From Bacteroidales bacterium (GTDB taxonomy: Bacteria > Bacteroidota > Bacteroidia > Bacteroidales > WCHB1-69), in assembly GCA_017395245.1 (NCBI GenBank), contig JAFPVR010000004.1, forward strand, positions 1-49,724: a stretch of 49,724 bases of DNA, in the 5' to 3' direction. Positions 33,001-38,683 of this stretch are shown here, piece by piece. Position numbers and translations under genes: made by a program. Within the stretch, counting starts at the first letter, position 1. Each line of letters starts with the position of its first letter. The notes beneath the pieces were generated by a model, which had not been told where the DNA came from, searched no databases, and saw nothing but the letters and a program-made list of their open reading frames with translations.

Positions 33001-35069
33001 TAGAAACGCAAAATTTTGCGTCTCTATCGCCGCAGTCGGAAGATAGTACGGTTAGAAACCGTACCTCCTATGTCCCCTTCGACGGCATCTGTCTCACCGA
33101 CACCTTCGAGTTGGGCGAGAAGATGTACCGCAAGCGGGGCATCTTGCGCAAGACCATCAACGACCAAGGCCAGTTTGAGGGTATGGAGACCCCATTTGCG
33201 GAGAACAGCACCCGCGTGCAACGCCAGTTGGACAGCCCGATTACGGTGATCATGGGCAACCCGCCGTACTCTATCGGGCAAAAGAGCGCAAATGACAATG
33301 CGCAAAACCAAAAGTACGAATTGATGGAGAAACGTATCTATGAAACTTACGGGAACAGTTCAGCAACATCAATAAAGGCATTGCATGACAGTTATATTAA
33401 AGCTTTCAGGTGGGCTTCTGACCGACTATATGCGGAGTATGGCGGCATTATAGGCTTTATCACAAATTCTGGGTGGTTAGATAGTAATGGAATGGATGGT
33501 TTCAGAAAAAGCCTGACATCTGAATTTACAGACATATATGTTTTCAATCTTCGTGGAGCAATCAGAGGTCGTGCAGGTGAAACTGCTAAAAAAGAAGGCC
33601 AGAATGTTTTTGATATAATGACTGGTGTGGCCATCATACTTTTAGTCAGAAATCTAAAACATGAGCAACAGAATCAACAAGCTATTATTCATTACTCTGA
33701 TATTGGCGACTATTTGTCGAGAAAAGACAAATTCGACATCATGAAGAAAGCTCACAGCATTAGAGGAGTTATGTTTGAAGAAATATTACCGAATGAACAT
33801 GGAGATTGGATTAACCAGCGAAATGACAGCTTCTCCACATTCATCCCTGTGGAACCTGATAAAAAATTCAATGAGCTTGCCAAGAGTTTCTTCTCCATCA
33901 ACTCTTTGGGCTGTAATACAAACAGAGACGTTTGGATGTACAACAGTTCAAAAGTAGCTTTGGAAAAAAATATGCAGCGTACCATTGATTTCTATAACAG
34001 CCAAGTTGAGGAGTTGAAAAAAATACGTTCTACGGGTGAAAGAATCAAAGTGGACGATTTCAAAAGCTCAGATGAAACGAAAATAAGCTGGAGCAGTAGC
34101 TTGGTCCCAAAGCTGGATGCTGGTGTTTACTGCGATTTTGATGAAAATGGTGTTCGGATAGCAGCATACAGACCGTTTTGTCAACAATATTTTTACTTCG
34201 GCAATCTTTTTGTCCATAGAAGAGGTCAGTTTGATCAACTATTTCCAACTACTGAAGCGCAAAATCTGGTAATAGATATTCCTGGAGTCGGGGTTCCTAA
34301 ACCATTTTCTTGTTTGATAACTGATAAGATTACCGATCTTAATCTGCACACAGCCAGCCAATGTTTCCCCCTCTACTGGTACGAAGAGCGGAAGTCCGTG
34401 CAGGGCGATCTGTTCGAAAGCGGCGGTGAGGACCATTGGATCCGGCATGAGGCTGTCACCGACTTCATCCTTAAGAGAGCGCGGGAGCAGTACGGCGGCA
34501 AGGTGCAGAAGGAGGACATTTTCTACTATGTTTATGGTTTCCTGCACAATCCGGCCTACCGCAAGACCTTCGCCAACGACCTCAAGAAGATGCTGCCAAG
34601 GCTGCCGTTGGTGGAGAAGGCCGAGGATTTCTGGGCATTCTGCCGTGCCGGCCGCGAATTGGCGAACCTGCATCTCCATTACGAGGATGTGGAACCGTGT
34701 CCGGAGGTGGTCATCGATATGTCCTCGTCGGTTCCGCAAAACGTGTACCGCGTGGAACAGATGCGATTCGGGAAAGGCGCAGGCAAGGAAAAAGACCGCA
34801 GCGTCATCGTCTATAACCCGTACATCACCCTGCGAAATATCCCGCTACGCGCATACGACTACGTGGTGAACGGCAAGAGCGCTATCGAGTGGGTGATGGA
34901 ACGCTACTGCGACAAGACGGACAAGAAGAGCGGCATCCGCAACGATGCCAACCAGTGGGGCATCGAGCACGGCAACCCGCGCTATCCGCTCGACCTGCTG
35001 CAAAGCGTCATCACCCTCAGCCTCCGAACCTTAGGAATCGTGGACAGCCTGCCGGAGGTGACGTTTTGA
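30036..35069 (+). CDS. Type ISP single-chain restriction-modification enzyme (nuclease-helicase-methyltransferase)
   Basis: A 1677-residue protein combining, in order: an Mrr-like PD-(D/E)xK nuclease (GIDLVAHTASGDYWAIQCKCY, residues about 63-83), an SF2 helicase/translocase (Walker A CGTGKT near 206, DEAH near 353, MTATPR near 388, VGRVMR near 615), an N6-adenine methyltransferase (DPFTGTGTF at 935; NPPY at 1075), and a C-terminal target recognition region. This is the layout of LlaGI/LlaBIII enzymes, which methylate one strand and cut invading DNA after translocation. The start at 30036 (MSNFHTVIDRYRNLSF) fits better than the ATG at 29985. Bases about 33290-34370 are clearly AT-richer than the rest, and palindromes interrupt the frame near 30695-30740 and 33001-33063. 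No methylase-only or antirestriction genes flank it. All motifs look intact. Confidence 0.93.
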   Translation: MSNFHTVIDRYRNLSFSEADKGNRFERLMQAMLRTIPPYSDELLQVWLWGEFPFRQSISLHDTGIDLVAHTASGDYWAIQCKCYRANARIDKESVDTFLSTSARAFTDENGAKRYFSQRMWIDTTDGGFTAHAAESFTNQAIPAMVLHLTELAEMPIDWEELDKGISGEKAITEHKELKPHQQEALDDALKHYADHDRGKLIMACGTGKTFTALRIAEAIGAHASSVQIGEHTSNMRDTKILFLVPSIALLGQVLRAWCFDAKKPIRPMCVCSDREVSRTHTKDDDQNLTMIEELAWPASTDVEQIVHQYHALQQDSRDGMLVVFSTYQSIERVATAQRELNDELIFDLIICDEAHRTTGVTLKGEDESAFVRVHDNDFIRARKRMYMTATPRLYKEADQKRARENEAYLCSMDDTALYGEEFHRLGFGEAVGKKLLSDYKVLILNVEPEDVSSKMQQVLAGFDEVTQKEVDTDDMAKLIGCINALSKRSRHDNKLLREVDPQPMHRAVAFCQNIKVSKAVASAFNICGEAYYETLTEQEREGLVHVTAEHVDGSMGAAVRERKLDWLKRTRTDGLDCHLLSNVRCLSEGVDVPSLDAVIFLSAKNSQVDVVQSVGRVMRVAEGKKYGYIIIPIVVPSDVNPEEALDNNKTYAVVWDILNALRAHDDRFNAMVNKLELNKQRPDTVQIIRPGSRMIGRGAAYPVPEEDGALPKVEEERAGYQTALDLRFETLQNVIFARMVQKVGSKRYWEQWAGDVAKIAEKHIEQINKLIAEDTKARKAFDGFMRGLHKDINPAVTEAAAVEMLAQHIITQPVFEALFENYAFAEYNPVSKAMNRIVKLLNDQMDESDHKSLEKFYDHVRESVKGIDNAESKQKIVVELYDKFFSTAFPKVKEQLGIVYTPVEVVDFIIHSVEHVLNEHFGRSLNDRNVRIIDPFTGTGTFITRLLQSGIIKDLEYKYKHEIFANEIVLLAYYIASVNIENVYHDLVETQNFASLSPQSEDSTVRNRTSYVPFDGICLTDTFELGEKMYRKRGILRKTINDQGQFEGMETPFAENSTRVQRQLDSPITVIMGNPPYSIGQKSANDNAQNQKYELMEKRIYETYGNSSATSIKALHDSYIKAFRWASDRLYAEYGGIIGFITNSGWLDSNGMDGFRKSLTSEFTDIYVFNLRGAIRGRAGETAKKEGQNVFDIMTGVAIILLVRNLKHEQQNQQAIIHYSDIGDYLSRKDKFDIMKKAHSIRGVMFEEILPNEHGDWINQRNDSFSTFIPVEPDKKFNELAKSFFSINSLGCNTNRDVWMYNSSKVALEKNMQRTIDFYNSQVEELKKIRSTGERIKVDDFKSSDETKISWSSSLVPKLDAGVYCDFDENGVRIAAYRPFCQQYFYFGNLFVHRRGQFDQLFPTTEAQNLVIDIPGVGVPKPFSCLITDKITDLNLHTASQCFPLYWYEERKSVQGDLFESGGEDHWIRHEAVTDFILKRAREQYGGKVQKEDIFYYVYGFLHNPAYRKTFANDLKKMLPRLPLVEKAEDFWAFCRAGRELANLHLHYEDVEPCPEVVIDMSSSVPQNVYRVEQMRFGKGAGKEKDRSVIVYNPYITLRNIPLRAYDYVVNGKSAIEWVMERYCDKTDKKSGIRNDANQWGIEHGNPRYPLDLLQSVITLSLRTLGIVDSLPEVTF
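30701..30737. repeat. Palindromes inside the helicase domain coding sequence
   Basis: GCACGCT-TCC-AGCGTGC (30701-30717) and GGAG-AACACAC-CTCC (30723-30737) encode part of a stretch, GAHASSVQIGEHTSNMRDT, between helicase motif I and the LVPSIALL strand, where related enzymes seem to have a shorter spacer. The first is similar to the intergenic hairpin at 13138-13161. Confidence 0.6.
33001..33063. repeat. In-frame palindromic insert between methyltransferase motifs
   Basis: TAGAAACGCAAAA/TTTTGCGTCTCTA (33001-33026, one mismatch) belongs to the GTAGAGACG family; it is followed by TACGGTT-AGA-AACCGTA (33047-33063). Together they encode roughly VETQNFASLSPQSEDSTVRN between the motif I and NPPY regions. 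The frame stays open. Confidence 0.7.
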
Positions 35070-35185
35070 TACGCGCCCCCTCCTTTCTGATGTATGTTGC
35101 CCCACCTTTTCCCCGTCAGGGGAAACATATCCGTAGTGCATCCTTGCGGACAACGTTCCGTTTTTCCTGCGAAAAACCGATTCAA

Positions 35186-35217
35186 AAATTAACTATTCAA
35201 CCTTGAATAGTTAATTT
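35186..35217. repeat. AT-rich 15-bp-arm palindrome between the restriction gene and ORF6N copy 2
   Basis: AAATTAACTATTCAA (35186-35200) pairs perfectly with TTGAATAGTTAATTT (35203-35217) across two bases. It may end the restriction gene transcript or be an operator for the ORF6N gene, whose -7 box is 74 bases further. Confidence 0.8.
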
Positions 35218-35290
35218 CAAAAACACAATCCGTTGGTTTCCAAGACTTAATAAAAATCACAAAACCCTTGACAAACGGGCGGATTTGTTG

Positions 35291-35298
35291 TATATTTG
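35291..35298 (+). promoter_or_regulatory. -7 promoter element for ORF6N copy 2
   Basis: TATATTTG, 25 bases upstream of the ATG; TTGACA lies about 22 bases further upstream. Confidence 0.7.
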
Positions 35299-35322
35299 TC
35301 AGCGGAAATAGTAACGTTTTGA

Positions 35323-36405
35323 ATGAACGAACTTGTGGCAAAGAAACAGGAACTTGAAGTCGCAAATTGTGACTTCAAAAACATGGACAACATCAACATC
35401 GGATCACTGATTCATGTTATAAGAGGGCAGCAGGTGATGCTTGATGCTGATTTGGCGATGTTGTATGGCGTAGAAACTAAGAGGTTGAACGAACAGGTTA
35501 AACGCAACATTAATCGTTTCCCTGACGATTTCATGTTTCAACTAACGAAAGAAGACGTGGTTGCTTTAAGGTCACAATTTGTGACCTTAAACGAGGAAGG
35601 CTATTCTTTAAGGTCGCAATTTGTGACCTTAAACGAGAAAAGTAATGCTTTGAGGTCACAAATTGTGACCTCAAACGAAAGACCGGATTCTTCAAGGTCA
35701 CAAATTGTGACCTTGAACGATAAAGGTGATGTTTTGAGGTCGCAAAATGCGACCTCAAACGGAAGGGGCGGTAACAGGTACCTTCCCTACGCCTTCACCC
35801 GCAACGGTATCGCCATGCTCAGCAGTGTTCTGAAGTCCGAAACCGCGGTGGGCGTTAACATCCGCATCATGCGGGCGTTCACGATGATACCCCAACTCGT
35901 CAACTACAACGCACAACTGGCTCAGCGCATTTTCGACATCGAACATCACCAACAGGAAACAGATAGAAAGATTGATGTCATCTTTGAGAAAATCAAGGAC
36001 ATTTCTCCAAAACCGCTCCCCGAACAAGTGTTCCCCACCGGCTGCGTGTGGGACGCATGGACCTACATCTCAGACCTCGTGCGGAGTGCCCGCCAACGAA
36101 TCATCCTAATCGACAACTTCGTTGATGACCGCGTTTTGAGCATGTTCACGAAGCGCGCCGATGGAGTTTCCGCCACTATTCATACCCGTTACAACGAACA
36201 GTTCCTTACCGACCTGAAGAAGCACAACACCCAGTATCCCGAAATCGAATTCATACAACTGCCCCAACGAAACCACGACCGTTTCCTGATTATTGACGAC
36301 AAGGTCTATCTGTTAGGTGCCAGCGTGAAGGATATGGGTTCCGGACTGTGCGCGGTTTCCGAAATGTCAATTTCACCCGATGTTATTTTGGGGTTGCTGA
36401 AATAG
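35323..36405 (+). CDS. ORF6N-domain protein with repeat array and C-terminal PLD-like domain (copy 2)
   Basis: A 360-residue relative of the gene at 11829. The ORF6N domain (HVIRGQQVMLDADLAMLYGV, DDFMFQLTKEDV, YLPYAFTRNGIAMLSSVL) is split by five 14-residue repeats (residues 82-151) of the form LRSQxVTxNxxxxx. Normal ORF6N proteins have one such LRSQIVTS stretch before the YLPYAFTEQG strand. At DNA level the repeats are exact 42-bp units, each containing an inverted repeat. The C-terminus carries H318-x-R320-x4-D325 and LGASVKDMG, similar to an HKD nuclease motif with Arg in place of Lys. Residues 200-225 are probably coiled coil. The adjoining restriction gene suggests a defence or mobile context. 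The function is unknown. Confidence 0.87.
   Translation: MNELVAKKQELEVANCDFKNMDNINIGSLIHVIRGQQVMLDADLAMLYGVETKRLNEQVKRNINRFPDDFMFQLTKEDVVALRSQFVTLNEEGYSLRSQFVTLNEKSNALRSQIVTSNERPDSSRSQIVTLNDKGDVLRSQNATSNGRGGNRYLPYAFTRNGIAMLSSVLKSETAVGVNIRIMRAFTMIPQLVNYNAQLAQRIFDIEHHQQETDRKIDVIFEKIKDISPKPLPEQVFPTGCVWDAWTYISDLVRSARQRIILIDNFVDDRVLSMFTKRADGVSATIHTRYNEQFLTDLKKHNTQYPEIEFIQLPQRNHDRFLIIDDKVYLLGASVKDMGSGLCAVSEMSISPDVILGLLK
35354..35378. repeat. Intragenic palindrome near the 5' end of ORF6N copy 2
   Basis: TTGAAGTCGC, loop AAATT, GTGACTTCAA: 10-bp arms with one G opposite T. Same design as the 42-bp array further downstream. Confidence 0.85.
35565..35774. repeat. Five 42-bp tandem units with covarying inverted repeats
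   Basis: The palindromes start at 35565, 35607, 35649, 35691 and 35733, exactly 42 bp apart. Arms of 11 bp enclose 5-nt loops AATTT, AATTT, AAATT, AAATT and AAAAT. Arms read TTTAAGGTCAC, TTTAAGGTCGC, TTTGAGGTCAC, TTCAAGGTCAC and TTTGAGGTCGC; the right arms change to match in four of the five, and the remaining one is a G opposite T. The units encode 14 residues each in frame. Confidence 0.95.
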
Positions 36406-36554
36406 CCCTGCGTGCAACCCCTTAATGGCGCGTTGCTCGTCTCGCAGCCATAACCAAATAAAAAGACGCGAACGAAAAAACAGCCTCGCAGGAAGTTGGA
36501 ACTGTTCGAAGAATTGCAGAAAATGAAAAAACGGAAGGAGATCAGGCCATGAAA

Positions 36555-36830
36555 CTACTTGTCTCCATAATGTCCGTATGCAGTAAGTACGAGAACAACG
36601 ACTTCCGTATCGTGAATTTCGTAAACAAGCCGATGTTTCTTGGTGATACGTCTGCTCCATTCACCCGCTCGATTGCCAGAAAGGGGCTCGGGCTTTCCGG
36701 TGCCAGTGCGAGGATGCTCTTTCAGCTCTGCTTCCAGTTTCAAAAGTTTTTGAAAAGCCTTCGGTTCTTCGTTTTTCAGTTTTCTGGCGTCCTCAACGGC
36801 CTGTTTCTTATATCGGATTGTGTAAGCCAT
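36555..36830 (-). CDS. YoeB/Txe-type RelE-superfamily toxin
   Basis: A 91-residue ribosome-dependent mRNA endonuclease of the YoeB/Txe group. The family order is visible: a helical N-terminus (YTIRYKKQAVEDARKLKNEE), the glycine-poor loop GTGKPEPLSGNRAGEWSRRI with the conserved Glu-Trp-Ser-Arg, HRLVYEI, and the C-terminal catalytic AYGHYGDK with His-Tyr. It begins two bases after the antitoxin stop, so the pair is one operon read from the promoter at 37092. No frameshift or missing catalytic residue is seen. Confidence 0.93.
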   Translation of the reverse strand: MAYTIRYKKQAVEDARKLKNEEPKAFQKLLKLEAELKEHPRTGTGKPEPLSGNRAGEWSRRITKKHRLVYEIHDTEVVVLVLTAYGHYGDK

Positions 36831-36832
36831 TA

Positions 36833-37066
36833 TTATACGCGATTTAGGAGATCTTCAATGGTTTCACCCTCTTCCAACTTATACGTAGGGCCTTTCTTCG
36901 CCTCATCGACACGGGCAAAAAATTCCTCTTTTGTGAAAAGAGTGGCATCTTCTTTCTCTGCTACAAGTTTGCGCAAATATTTAGCAGCTCGTTTCAGCAA
37001 GTTCTCGTCTTCAGCGATGATGCTCATGTTGCGGAGCACCTCCGCATTCAATTGCGTAGTTGTCAT
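36833..37066 (-). CDS. Antitoxin of the YoeB-type pair
   Basis: A 77-residue protein from the start MTTTQLNAEVLRNMSIIAED; a much longer open frame extends upstream but crosses the promoter at 37092-37099, so it is rejected. The sequence is acidic and helical (LLKRAAKYLRKLVAEKEDAT) with a short Lys/Glu C-terminus (TYKLEEGETIEDLLNRV), as expected for an antitoxin that wraps round a RelE-type toxin. No clear Phd/YefM or ribbon-helix-helix signature is recognised. The assignment rests on the 2-nt spacing to the toxin and on size. Confidence 0.85.
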   Translation of the reverse strand: MTTTQLNAEVLRNMSIIAEDENLLKRAAKYLRKLVAEKEDATLFTKEEFFARVDEAKKGPTYKLEEGETIEDLLNRV

Positions 37067-37091
37067 ATCTCTGTCATATTTTATCACAGCG

Positions 37092-37099
37092 CAAAAATA
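37092..37099 (-). promoter_or_regulatory. -7 promoter element for the toxin-antitoxin operon
   Basis: TATTTTTG on the minus strand, 26 bases upstream of the chosen antitoxin start. Confidence 0.7.
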
Positions 37100-37232
37100 C
37101 GAAAAATATTTGAACCAAATCATTATGGAAAAACTGAACATGCATACCCCGGACGAGGGACTTGGACTGGCGGGCCAATCGGAACCTCCTGGGCGCAAGG
37201 GCGCGTGCTCGCGTATGTAAGCGTCTGTTTAT

Positions 37233-37365
37233 GCCTGCACCGGCATTTTGTGAATTCCTGCTCCTGCGTTTGTAAATTCCCGCACCTACGTTTGAGAATT
37301 CCCGCACCGGCGTTTGAGAATTCCCGCACCGGCGTTTGAGAATGCCTGCGCAGGCGTTGGCGGAT
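37233..37365. repeat. 22-bp tandem repeat, six units
   Basis: Units begin at 37233, 37256, 37278, 37300, 37322 and 37344. The two central ones are identical (TCCCGCACCGGCGTTTGAGA plus AT); outer ones diverge progressively, and the first has one extra base. The array fills the space between the toxin-antitoxin promoter and the small protein gene at 37399. Confidence 0.9.
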
Positions 37366-37398
37366 GCGTAGGTTGACGTGTGAATGATTAGTGGCTGT

Positions 37399-37599
37399 TT
37401 AGGTAGTCGCTCGTTTCAAGTTCCAGGTTAAAGGCCAAGGGTCTCCAAGTAATCGTTCTTTTTCCTTGAGTCGCTCCTCGCTTATGCCATAGTTGTTGAT
37501 TATAGTGGTGGCATTGGGATTAAAGTTATGCACCGTCCCGATATTTATCTCCTGAAATGTGTTTCCCGTACCGGGATTGCCTTCGATTTTGATGTCCAT
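37399..37599 (-). CDS. Small protein of the GNPGTGNTF type, possibly truncated
   Basis: A 66-residue protein of unknown function. The N-terminal half (MDIKIEGNPGTGNTFQEINI, then NPNATTIINNYG) resembles the N-terminus of uncharacterised Bacteroidales proteins that, from memory, continue for 100 or more residues. The C-terminal end (RLLGDPWPLTWNLKRATT) looks unlike a natural domain, so the gene may be cut short. There is a promoter at 37692-37699 on the minus strand, and the 55-bp two-state hairpin lies between promoter and start. There is no signal peptide. Confidence 0.55.
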   Translation of the reverse strand: MDIKIEGNPGTGNTFQEINIGTVHNFNPNATTIINNYGISEERLKEKERLLGDPWPLTWNLKRATT

Positions 37600-37628
37600 A
37601 CTCTTTTAGTTGATGGTTATATGATAAG

Positions 37629-37683
37629 TAGGAGTGTCGCCATCCCTGGCGACCGTTTTGCGGCAGGAATGCCACAGCTCCTA
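37629..37683 (-). repeat. 55-bp two-state palindromic leader element (copy 2)
   Basis: Read on the minus strand: TAGGAGCT, then GTGGCA-TTCC-TGCCGC, a short linker, TCGCCA-GGGA-TGGCGA, then ACTCCTA. It has the same 55-bp length as copy 1 at 1817-1871 with 9 differences. The closing pair of the second hairpin changes from C-G to T-A, and one pair of the first becomes G-U; the outer stem loses two pairs. Confidence 0.8.
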
Positions 37684-37691
37684 AGACGCTG

Positions 37692-37699
37692 CAAAAATA
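37692..37699 (-). promoter_or_regulatory. -7 promoter element for the small GNPGTGNTF gene
   Basis: TATTTTTGCAGCG on the minus strand; the TTTGCAGCG is shared with copy 1 of the two-state element at 1805-1813. Confidence 0.7.
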
Positions 37700-37812
37700 A
37701 TGAAAATTCAAACAACTTTCTTTTTTCGTTTGTAATCATCTGATTTTCAAATAGAAAGTTGAAAGAAAGAATAATTCGGGATTCTTTCTTGGTTTCACTG
37801 TCGCCGCGGATG

Positions 37813-37820
37813 TATTTTTG
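37813..37820 (+). promoter_or_regulatory. -7 promoter element for the HU-like gene
   Basis: TATTTTTG, giving a leader of about 105 nt before the ATG at 37933. Confidence 0.65.
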
Positions 37821-37932
37821 CCTCGTCATTCAGTCGCAAACGCGTGACAAAGATGACAAGCGTTCTTTGACATACTGAGACAAGGCGGTTTTTAATTCAC
37901 CTTATTTATTAACAATCAAAAACTTCAAAATT

Positions 37933-38472
37933 ATGATCGATTATTCTGTTTGTAAAAAATTCAATTTGATGGATGAAACTGCTGCGCCGAAGGCTTATGC
38001 CGTGGCGCAAATACGCGAGAACATGTCGTTCTCCGATTTCGTAAACCACATCGCCGGCCACAACGGGGTGTTCAGCCGCGGTACGGTGCAGGGTGTTCTG
38101 AGTGACGCCTGCCAGTGCCTCGTCGAACAGTTGCTGAACGGCAACAAGGTGCAAATGGGCGAACTGGGCAAGTTTTGGATCAGCCTCACCTCAATAGGTG
38201 CTGATTCACCTGAGAGCTTCAGTGCCTCGAACATCAAAACCGTGAACATTGTGTTCACCCCAGGGCCTGACTTCGAGAATCTTCGCGCAAGGGCCACCTT
38301 CAACCTCGTCTCCAGCCGTGCAGCCCAGGCGGCCACACTGAAAGCTGAGAAGAGCGGTGACACGATTGTGGACCTGGAGGCGGCTCGCACCGCTGTCCGC
38401 CCGAGTGCTGGCCCCGGGTCTTCTTCGACGGGTTCAGGATCCGATTCCGGTACTGGCGATTCTGACAACTAA
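37933..38472 (+). CDS. HU-family DNA-binding protein with disordered acidic tail
   Basis: A 179-residue protein. Residues about 30-125 form an HU/IHF-like fold of the Bacteroidota HU-related type: SFSDFVNHIAGHNGVFSRGTVQGVLSDACQCLVEQLLNGNKVQMGELGKFWISL matches the helical body, and the following part resembles the beta arms. The last about 35 residues are Ser/Gly/Asp-rich and probably disordered (GPGSSSTGSGSDSGTGDSDN). These proteins bind DNA, but some HU-like members act as structural or surface factors. It has its own promoter and a strong terminator, so it is a single-gene unit. Confidence 0.87.
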   Translation: MIDYSVCKKFNLMDETAAPKAYAVAQIRENMSFSDFVNHIAGHNGVFSRGTVQGVLSDACQCLVEQLLNGNKVQMGELGKFWISLTSIGADSPESFSASNIKTVNIVFTPGPDFENLRARATFNLVSSRAAQAATLKAEKSGDTIVDLEAARTAVRPSAGPGSSSTGSGSDSGTGDSDN

Positions 38473-38570
38473 CCTACAACCTTAACTCTTAAATTATAAC
38501 CAAAATTGCAAAAAGCCTTGTAATCTCAGTATTGTCAAAGAAAGAGTGAAGGTTTGGTAGCCAATTAGCA

Positions 38571-38600
38571 AGGGCACTCGGAAACGGGTGCCCTTTTTTA
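38571..38600 (+). terminator. Intrinsic terminator of the HU-like gene
   Basis: AGGGCACTCG (38571-38580), loop GAAA, CGGGTGCCCT (38585-38594), followed by TTTTT: a textbook terminator with a GNRA-type tetraloop. Confidence 0.93.
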
Positions 38601-38610
38601 CATTATCCCA

Positions 38611-38682
38611 AGCCTCAAGTCTTAAGTCTTAAGTCTTAAGTCTTAAGTCTTAAGTCCCAAGTCTCAAGTCTCAAGTCTCAAG
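38611..38682. repeat. Heptamer repeat array 3
   Basis: About ten 7-bp units (AAGTCTT five times, then AAGTCCC and AAGTCTC variants) lie between the HU terminator and the stop of the endonuclease-like gene. Same family as 6248-6350. Confidence 0.9.
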
Positions 38683-38683
38683 T

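Noticed and set aside
36410-36555. Possible Lys-rich small peptide (KLELFEELQKMKKRKE) after ORF6N copy 2
   Set aside because: The frame has a stop shortly upstream and no start codon.
37066-37198. Extended N-terminus of the antitoxin
   Set aside because: The extra 44 residues cross a TAnnTTTG promoter and include an atypical Pro/Gly-rich then hydrophobic segment.
37233-37365. CRISPR array
   Set aside because: Repeats are directly adjacent, 22 bp, and degrade outward; there are no unique spacers and no cas genes.
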